A stretch of DNA of 64,000 bases from Pleodorina starrii. Taxonomy: Eukaryota > Chlorophyta > Chlorophyceae > Chlamydomonadales > Volvocaceae. Positions 56,623-64,000 of the stretch are shown here, in pieces (the stretch's first letter is position 1; every line of letters starts with the position of its first letter). The stretch spans positions 982,501-1,046,500 of the forward strand of contig BRXU01000011.1 of NCBI GenBank assembly GCA_030267565.1. The letters are read 5' to 3'. The notes beneath the pieces were generated by a model. It ran no database searches, had not been told where the DNA came from, and saw only the letters and a program-made list of their open reading frames with translations. A program made the position numbers and the translations under genes.

Positions 56623-59600
56623 GTTCATCCCTGCTGATGCTGCTGTCTCTGCTGTGGCTGTCGGCACGTCGCCGGCTGCTGCTGCCGTCGGCGGCGCCAG
56701 CGGCGGGCGCCGCCGCAGCTCCAGGGGCTCCTCCTTCCGTCTTGGAGCGAAAGGACCTCGATCGCAGGGGCGACATTCCGCCCAAATCCCGCGTCGGCCA
56801 AGGCGACTGGTGCTGGTGCTGGTTCTGGTGTTGATGTTGGTGTTGGTGCTGGAGTTGATTTTGATGTTGGTGCAGGTGCGGCGGCGGCGCCCGGATGGAG
56901 TTCATTCGGGAAAAGGCGCCGACTGCACGGGGGAAGGGGCTCGAGCCGCCGCTGACGCTGCCGCTGCCGGCGGCGGCGCCGTGCGGGGAATGCCCGTCCG
57001 CGCCCCAAAACATTGCCGCGTCCACCATCGCATAACTCACGTTGTGCCGCGGCCCCACGTCCCCGCACTCCCCGGGCAACGACGACGCGCCGCCGCCGCT
57101 GGAGCCTTCGCTGCGGCCCTCGGCCGGCAGCGCGACCCGCAAGCCACGCGCGCCGAGGCCACCACCCCCACCACCGCCGCCGCCGCTGATGCTGCCGTCG
57201 GCGTCGACGGCGGCGGCCGTCGCCGCCCTGCTCGTACTGCGAGACCTGGCGCCGCCGCCGCCCTTCCCTGCCGTACCCGGCAGCCGCCTTCCCGCTGCGG
57301 TCTCCGCCGCCGCCGCCGCGCCTGCCGCCACCGTCACTGGCCTCTTCCCACGTTTCGTCATGGTCAGGGAGGTCAGCAGCGGCCCCTCGCGGATCTGCCT
57401 GGTGATGGTCATGGCGAGGGTGGGGCTCACTCCTGATGACCCGTGGGTCACTGCAGGGCCGGTGGCGGGCGGCGGCGGCGGCGGCGGCGGCTGAGCGACC
57501 CGACAAGCGTCCAAGCCGCCCAGGGAGGGCGCCACGTCGTGAAGGGTAGAGGGGGTGGCGCCGGCGAGGGAGAGGACGCCGGGCTGATGGGCGGCGCCTC
57601 CTGGGGAAGCCTGCTCCCAGTGGAGTGTAGTGTAGTGTAGTGTAGTGGAGTGGAGTGGTGTGGAGTGGAGTGGTGTGGAGTGGAGTGGAGTGGAGTGGAG
57701 TGGAGTGGAGTGGAGTGGAGTGGAGTGGAGTGGAGTGGTGTGGTGTGGTGTGGTGTGGTGTGGTGTGGTGTGGTGTGGTGTGGTGTGGTGTGGTGTGGTG
57801 TGGTGTGGTGTGGTGTGGTGTGGTGTGGTGTGGAGTGGAGTGGAGTGGAGTGGAGTGGTGTGGTGTGGTGTGGTGTGGTGTGGAGTGGAGTGGAGTGGAG
57901 TGGAGTGGGGTGGAGTGGGAGGGGTTGGAACGGAGCTAATAGCATGTGAGCGGCGTGGAGTGGAGTGGTGTGGGGTCGAGTTAGGTGGCATGGTGTGGGG
58001 TGCGGTGGAATCCGGATCTTGAATTTGCAGCGAGGCGGCGGAGAGGGTGGTGCTCACGGGCGGTGAACCGGTGGTGGTGGTGGTGGTGGTGGTGGTGGGC
58101 GGAGGAGTGGGAAAGTGGGAATGGGGGCGCGGTCGCTCCAGGGGGGCGGGGGAGGGGCACTCACCGAGCCGGATCCAGACGAGGACGCTCCGGGCGGCTG
58201 CGATGCCGCTGGATGGACGGCGCGCGGGGGATGCGGCCCACCCGCCGCCGCCGCCGCCGCCGCCGCCGCAGTCCGTGGCCGGGAGCCGGGGCCCGGGTCG
58301 CCGTGCGGTCGATTGCGCTGTGACCCGGGAGGCGGCGGCGACGACGCGTCTTCGCCCGCGCTCTGCAGATTGACCCGTCGTCGTCGAGGTGAGGTGAGGC
58401 GGCGAAGACCAGACGAGACCGCGGCGCGGCGCGGAGTGGTTGAATGAAGGTGAGGTTGGCGAGTGGACCCCAGGGGGGCCGGGCAGTTGGGGCAGTTGGG
58501 GGAAATCGTGGGGAGGTACGGTAAGAGAGACGGGCGGTAGCGGTAGCGGTAGCGGTAACGGTAGCGGAAGCGGGGTTGGCCGAGTCAAGGGGCGGCGAGG
58601 TGCAGGTTTTGGAGATGGAATCAGGCCGCAGAGGCCAGAGGAAGGTGGGGTGGAGTGTGGTCGCCGAGCAGTAGACAGGGGCACAGCGCGATCGCGCCCT
58701 GACGACCATCGCCACTGACAACCGTCAACCGTCAGTACGGCAGTACGCCAGAGGCTAGGACAGCGTGTACGACCCAGATGCCCCCGACACTCGCCTGCGG
58801 GTCCGCGGGGGCGCCGTCCAGAGGGCCATTTGATCCCGGCGGCGCGACGGGGCCGGACTGCCCCTCCCTAGCCCCCACACCAACACCGGGCACCGAACCG
58901 GGGCCCGACAAGCGAGACGGTCCAGGGAGGGAACGGAGGTCTCCGTCGGCGGCCTCGGCCCTGGCCTGGTCCCGGGGCAGGAGGTCGTGAGGCGCCGCCA
59001 CGGCGGTGTACGGCAAGGAGGCGGCGGCCACCTCGTCGCAGTCGGGCCTGCGGCACGGAATGAAGAGTGAGGTATGGTTTCGGAGGTCGTGGGACGAAAT
59101 AGAAATACGAGGCCGAGGCTAGGCTGATGAAGGGACCAAGGCGAGGCAGGCGGCGAGTGGCGGGAGGCAGCTCACGGGGCGTGGTTGTTGTGGTGGTGGT
59201 GATGGTGGTGGTGATGGTGGTTGGAAGAGGTCGAAGGCGGATCGAGTAGTTTTTGGGCGGGCGGATGCGGATGCGTCTGTCCCGTGTCCTTAAGGTTTTA
59301 GGGTTTAAGGGTTTTAACGGTTTAGGTTTAGGTTTTGGGTTTTGGGGGGTCCCGTGCCACCCCCCTGACCTCGCGCCCCCCACCGCCTCCTGCCCCCCAC
59401 CGACCCCTGCCCCTCACCGCATCCTGGAGGCGCCCTGCCCCGGGCCAGACTGCCGCGACTGCGCCGCCGCCGCTGCCGCCGCCGGGCCGGTCTCGCTGCC
59501 TGCCGCGTCCTCGGCGCCCAATGGAGAGGTCACCGCCGCTGCCGCCGCGCCGCCGCCGCCGCTCGGCCGCCGCAGCGGCGACGCAGCCGCCGTCGCTGCG

Positions 59601-61753
59601 TCGCCGCCCTTCGCCGCCGCCAGCACGGCCGCGGTTGCAGCGGCGGCGGCCGCCCCGTCAGTGGCCGGCGGCGGCGACCCTTCGATCGACAGTCGGCCTC
59701 CCGATGGCGCCTGGCCCGGCCCGCTGCCGCCGCTCGCTGCTGCCGCCACCGCCGCCACGGGCCCCAGCATGAGCAAGGAGGCTCGGCGCGCCGCCGCCGC
59801 CGTCGCCGCCGCCGCCACTGCGGAGTGGGCGGCGCCGCTGCCGCTGCCGCTGCCGCTTCCGCTGCCGCTGCGGTCCTTCCGCACTCCCCCAAGGAGGCTG
59901 AAGCGCCTCCGGCCGCTCGACAGGCCACCGTCGGTGTCATCGTCCGAGGTCACCCTATGGCCGCCGTTCTGTCGTACATGTACGACACACGACAACGGCG
60001 AGGGTTGGGTTCCGTGCAAGTGCGCGACAGCGGCGCAGGCGGGGGGAGATGGGAAATGCCGCCCTTTTCTCCTGCCCCCGCTCCTGCCCCTCATGACCCT
60101 CCCACCGCCCACCCAACCGTCCCCGAGAGTCGCGCCTCCTGGTTTCTCGCCGCCCCTTGGGGCCCCAACCCAGTCATCCTGCCAGCCGCGCCAGGGGGCC
60201 CCACTCCCACTCCTCCTCCTCCTCCCCCTCCGGGCGTCCGTCGCATCCCCCTCACCGTCGTCCACAGGTGCACTCCGCGCATGGCTCTCTTGACCCGCTG
60301 ATGAATCACGTCCATGGGGGTCAGCTCCTGCGGCAACGAACAAACGGAACAACGAACCAACGAACCAACCAACAAACCGTCGTTCGTGCAGACATCGGCT
60401 GGCGAAGAGGTGCTGGTGCTGTGACCTTATAGATAAGAGAGGGAATGAGAGGGAATGAAAGGAGACTCAGGGGTCTTGAACTCCGAAACCCGCTCACCGC
60501 AAACCTCTCCCCCCCCCCTTGGAGTGCCATATCGGCGGCGGCGGCTAGGCCAGGCTAAAGCTCGGCTCGGTTCAAGCCAGCCGCCGGGTCCAAGTCCCCG
60601 CTGCTGCTGCTGCAGAGGCCGCACCGCCACCCTCCCCCCGTTCCCGCCGCACATCGCCTCCCATCCCATCCCAGCACTGCCCCAGAGCACCGCTTCCCGC
60701 CCCCGCCTCCCAGCCAGCCCCCCGCTTCCCCGCCCCCGCTTCCCCGCCCCCTCTTCCCCGCCCCCTCTTCCCCGCCCCCTCCTCCCCGCCCCCTCTTCCC
60801 CGCCCCCTCTTCCCCGCCCCCGCTTCCCCGCCCCCTCTTCCCCGCCCCCGCTTCCCCGCACCTTTGCGTCCATCTCCGCTGCCCGCTGCAGCCGCCTGGC
60901 CTCGTCCGCTCGGGCCACCTGCAGCAGCATCTCTACATGGGGCCCTATGCCGTCGTGCTCCATGGCCGCCGCCAGCACACAGCCGCTGCGCTCCGAAACC
61001 TCCCTGCAGTGTGACAGCCAGGGTCTCCGCGACGCCAGGGTGTAGGCCCGGTCGTCCGCCAGCTTGCGGGCCCTGGAGCGCCAGCGGGCCAGCAGCAGCA
61101 CCTTGGACACCACCTCGTCGCCAAATTTGGAGGTGGCGGGGAGCTCGTCCAGGATGGGGCCCCGCCGCAGGCTCTGGGGGAGTGGCGTTGCGGTGTGTTT
61201 GGTGTGTTGCGGTGTGATGGGGTGGGGTGAGTGGGTGAGGGGGTGGGGCAGCAGAGGGGAAAGTGGGGTTTAGAGGCAGTGGAGGAGTGAGGTGCGAGCG
61301 GGGGCCGGGGGGGTTTTTGGGGTGTGGCGTGTGCGTGTGGGGGGTGGAAAGAGTTCGGGAGGGGTGAGGTGACGTCTTTCGGGAAAGGGGGAGGAAGAGG
61401 AAGTGGGCACTGGACGACGGGTTGGGTGTGGCTTCGTGTGTGGTGTGCGCGTGTGTGTATGTGTTAGCGCTCGGGCCGGAACTGAGAAGGCTGCGGGGGG
61501 GTGCGGGCTGTCCACTGCCTGACTGACATTTGTTTGTCGTCACGCGGACGGCTCGGGGTTGCAACCATGTGTAAACCAGATCACGGTTTCACGCACCAGA
61601 TACTCATCAGATGGAAAACCACGACGATCGCGCCTTACACACGGGGGCGAATGTGTAAGTCACAAAAGTCGCCCAGCAACCAGACGCACTACAGGCTGCT
61701 CGCACGCCTCGTCTCACCCTTTTCGAAGGGCAACCCCCACCTTTGAGCGCCAT
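54684..61753 (-). CDS. Large Ala/Gly/Ser/Gln/His-rich protein, 8 exons (function unknown)
   Basis: Not recognised. Exons in transcript order: 61718-61753 (tentative first exon, ATG at 61753), 60862-61173, 60256-60327, 59418-59968, 58791-59047, 58165-58362, 55725-57450, 54684-55449. Phases match; total 3918 bp (about 1305 aa). Residues 13-140 are the only normal-complexity part and look helical: KVLLLARWRSRARKLADDRA, EVSERSGCVLAAAMEHDG, MLLQVARADEARRLQRAAEM, VIHQRVKRAMRGVHLW. The first resembles an IQ-like basic helix but lacks a clear IQ core. The rest contains poly-Ala, poly-Gly, HQ repeats (about 56810-56890), a His-Gln run (56282-56340) and a C-terminal poly-Gln. Exon 58165-58362 is open in two frames; the one used is forced by the phase of its neighbours. 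The donor at 58791 (GTGTCG) is weak. The gene is likely real from the conserved-looking N-terminal part; the ends are less sure. Confidence 0.6.
57625..57925. repeat. TGGAG/TGGTG pentanucleotide array in an intron
   Basis: About sixty tandem pentamers that alternate in blocks of GTGGA and GTGGT, inside the intron 57451-58164 of the Ala/Gly-rich gene. The array is open in all frames on both strands and creates spurious HSTPLHSTP-type open frames. Confidence 0.95.
58538..58571. repeat. GCGGTA hexamer repeat
   Basis: Five to six copies of GCGGTA/AACGGTAG in the intron 58363-58790. Confidence 0.85.
59289..59345. repeat. Degenerate telomere-like TTTTAGGG block in an intron
   Basis: Six to seven degenerate units (TTTTAGGG, TTTAAGGG, TTTTAACGG, TTTAGG, TTTTGGG) inside the intron 59048-59417. 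As in the two other blocks, the sense strand carries the C-rich form. Confidence 0.85.
60725..60858. repeat. CTTCCCCGCCCC minisatellite
   Basis: About eleven tandem copies of a 12-bp unit (CTTCCCCGCCCC with C/T variation), directly downstream (in sense) of the donor at 60862. The sense intron strand is purine-rich. Confidence 0.9.
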
Positions 61754-64000
61754 CTCCGCTCATTTGGCTTTATCCTTCGTGTGTAGCGTTCTATCCAGGC
61801 CTGAGTGTTCGAGACCTGGCCCCCAGCTGCCTCCGTATTGGGCCCTCCAGCGCTCTCATCGTCGCCGGGCGTCGCTGTGGCGGGCATGTTCTAGCCCGCA
61901 TAAGGCGTAAGTAAGACCTTGAAATGAATCAAAGCAGGCCGCCAACATTTCCTATCCTGTATACTTGCGTCCGCGGTCTGACAGGTGCGGCCCACGAGTT
62001 GGTCTTATGCAGGGCTGGTACTGCGCCTTCCATTATTATACAGGTAGGTGCGTGGCGCGTGTATAAAGGTATGCAGTCAAGGGCCAAGCGGGAAATATCC
62101 GCTGGCGTATATACAAGCTATGACTGTACTTAAGGCAGCGCATATGCGTTTCAAAATGAAGAAAGGCGTGATTTATACGTAAACGCAAATAGTAAATTCC
62201 TTGTAGATCTCTGTCCATTTAGGTATGGTTGCGTGATCGGCCGTGGCATAGGGAAAGCGCGCACTGCAGGACAGCACGACGAGAACCACCGAGCATTGCT
62301 GCTCTCAGAATGAGTGGGCCACAGCATAAAAATTCCTATAAACTGGTGCATCAGTGGAACTGGCAGTTCCCCACCGAAAACCGACACTTCGCCGAACCCG
62401 GATAGGCTGCGATACCGTGATGCCGTGACACTCAGTGAATGTGGACGCGCTTCCGTACCGAACAGGCAGGTGTCATGCTGGTAGACCGTAAACCGACATC
62501 TTGTCGGGCAAGTGGTCGAGGACCTGCCCCTACCTAAATGCTAGCTGCCCTCGGCTTATCCGTGGCGCAACCATGTCCAAGAGGTCATCACCCGGAGAAA
62601 TGGAAGCGATATAGCTTGTGAACCGGCAGCCAGGCCGCAAGAGTCTGGCTGGAATGTGGCGAGCGAGGGCCCTGACGGCTCCGGATTGGTCTGCGCAAGA
62701 AATCAAGATACGTGCAGGATGCGCCTTTCGTCTTGGAAGAATGCACATTGATAACGATAGCAATAAGTTAGGCATATATGGCCACCAGCACAGGACAAAA
62801 ACGAGGGTTCTCATTTTGAGCGACGGACGCTCAACAGACCACATCTCGCAGCAGGAACCGGGACAACCCCGCAAGAACTCCAGAACCCACACTGCTATCC
62901 AAGTCACCCACACGTGCAACAAAGCACACCCGTGCTTGTGATGCCACCACCAACAAACTGCAATGGTGCTGGATATGCGAGGACGATACGCGCAGTCGTA
63001 CATGGGCGCCGCAAGTCGGCACCAAGACAACCTACACAGCATTGGTATAATTATCATATGCACCAACCCTCATGAGCAATGATGCACCGCCAAACACGCA
63101 AACAACCCCCTCCCCACAGCCAGCGTCCCCACAATCCAATATCCTCATCCGTCAAGACGCATCGCACCGTGTCGCTCCGGCCCGCCGGCCCTTCATTGCG
63201 CCGCAAGCCGGGTGCGCCACACACCGGTACAATCGACCAACCAACTAACCGACCAGAGGAGCAATCCCAATCTCAATCGCAATCTCAACCGCAATATCAA
63301 CCGACCCCAATCTCATCATATGCCGATATGCACCACCCGTCCAAGTCTCGCTGCAGCTGCTGCTGCTGCAAGCTGCAGCGCTTCTCACAATCCTACTTTG
63401 CATCCACCCACCCACCTACCGGGTTGCCTGGACCAACTTGGGGTCACGGACGGCCCGCAAAACCGCCGGGGTGGCTGTGTCCAGACGCACGCCTCCCTCC
63501 AACTATTAAGTATGTAAGCAATCAACCGCGTCCCACTACCGCCGGGCGCCTCGCGCGACCCCGTCAACCTGTCAATCAGATAACGCACGGCAATAAAACA
63601 GTTCCAGCCATGCACAGAAATAATTGCGGTGTCACCACCCGGTTCAGGCAAGTCAAGTTCAGGCAAGTCCAGTCAAATTTAAGTTCAGTCAGGCCGCCCC
63701 AGGGGAACATGAAGGTGTCGCGACGGCGACGGCGAAATTTCGAGCAACCGCAGCTTTAACGCGTCGCATCCGCAATGTACAGCAGAGTGCGTTGGTGTAC
63801 GGCATGTACAGCCCATCGAATAACTATAATGTGCAAATGTGGCCCCCCCCCGCCCCGCCCTTCGCTCTCACTCGCAGCAGCCCGGTCCCCAAATGCAAGT
63901 GCTGTCTGGCAATGCCGTGATGTCCATGCCGTACTTGCGCCGTACTTTTGGAGTTGGGCAGGCGCCCCTCCACAAGCCTGCCTCCGCAGCCAGTGCGTTC
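61754..64000. other. Right-hand flank without a recognised gene
   Basis: It should include the promoter and 5' UTR of the gene starting at 61753. AT content is higher at 62000-62500. Open frames at 62530-63066 (minus), 62618-62941 (plus) and 63079-63759 (plus) overlap each other or are Gln/Pro/Thr-rich, with no domain or clear splice partner. I see no further gene before the window ends, though an exon of a gene lying to the right cannot be excluded. Confidence 0.45.

Noticed and set aside
55529..58684. Single minus-strand open frame of 1051 codons
   Set aside because: It merges real exons (58165-58362 and 55725-57450) with introns holding the pentamer array and a His/Thr/Pro repeat. Splice sites and phases with neighbouring exons give a better model.
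62530..63066. 178-codon minus-strand open frame with Trp/Cys-rich hydrophobic sequence
   Set aside because: It starts without a clear context, overlaps a plus-strand frame of similar quality, and its composition looks like antisense or chance reading.

Overview
This is eukaryotic nuclear DNA, most likely from a chlamydomonadalean (volvocine-type) green alga. The evidence is as follows. The genes are GC-rich and split by many short GT-AG introns, and their proteins carry long Ala/Gly/Pro/Ser low-complexity tracts. One gene is a plant-type AP-2 alpha adaptin and another a plant-type ARF-B GTPase. One secreted protein carries a pherophorin-like SPPPP hydroxyproline-type spacer. Three introns contain TTTTAGGG repeats, the Chlamydomonas-type telomere unit. 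Nothing bacterial, organellar or CRISPR-like was seen.

Six multi-exon genes could be traced. In each, exons were joined by hand at splice sites and the summed coding length is divisible by three. (1) 637-8989 minus: complete AP-2 alpha adaptin, 19 exons, about 1158 aa. (2) 10926-20911 plus: a roughly 2169-aa protein with an IQ motif and very low complexity, 8 exons. (3) 24928-26171 minus: ARF-B small GTPase, 2 exons, 186 aa. (4) 26764-33804 plus: a roughly 1901-aa coiled-coil and low-complexity protein, 6 exons, head-to-head with ARF-B over 592 bp. (5) 35972-48752 minus: a secreted protein of about 902 aa in 17 exons, built from three homologous modules separated by proline-rich spacers. I cannot assign it to a known family. 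(6) 54684-61753 minus: a roughly 1305-aa Ala/Gly/Ser/Gln/His-rich protein, 8 exons, with a tentative first exon.

Repeats are abundant and mostly intronic. The largest is a 3.7-kb array of a 10-bp unit (42767-46480) inside intron 4 of the secreted-protein gene; it contains a nested tandem duplication of about 1.2 kb. Others are a TGGAG/TGGTG pentamer array, a GCGTA array, telomere-like blocks, a dispersed element of about 55 bp that abuts a splice acceptor, and a dispersed near-palindrome GACCC(AY)GGGTC present eight times.

The genes do not form a functional cluster. AP-2 alpha and ARF-B both act in membrane traffic, but they are separated by an unrelated gene. The strongest candidate for undescribed biology is the three-module secreted protein: its modules share sequence, a cysteine pair and intron positions, so it arose by tandem duplication of an exon-bounded unit.
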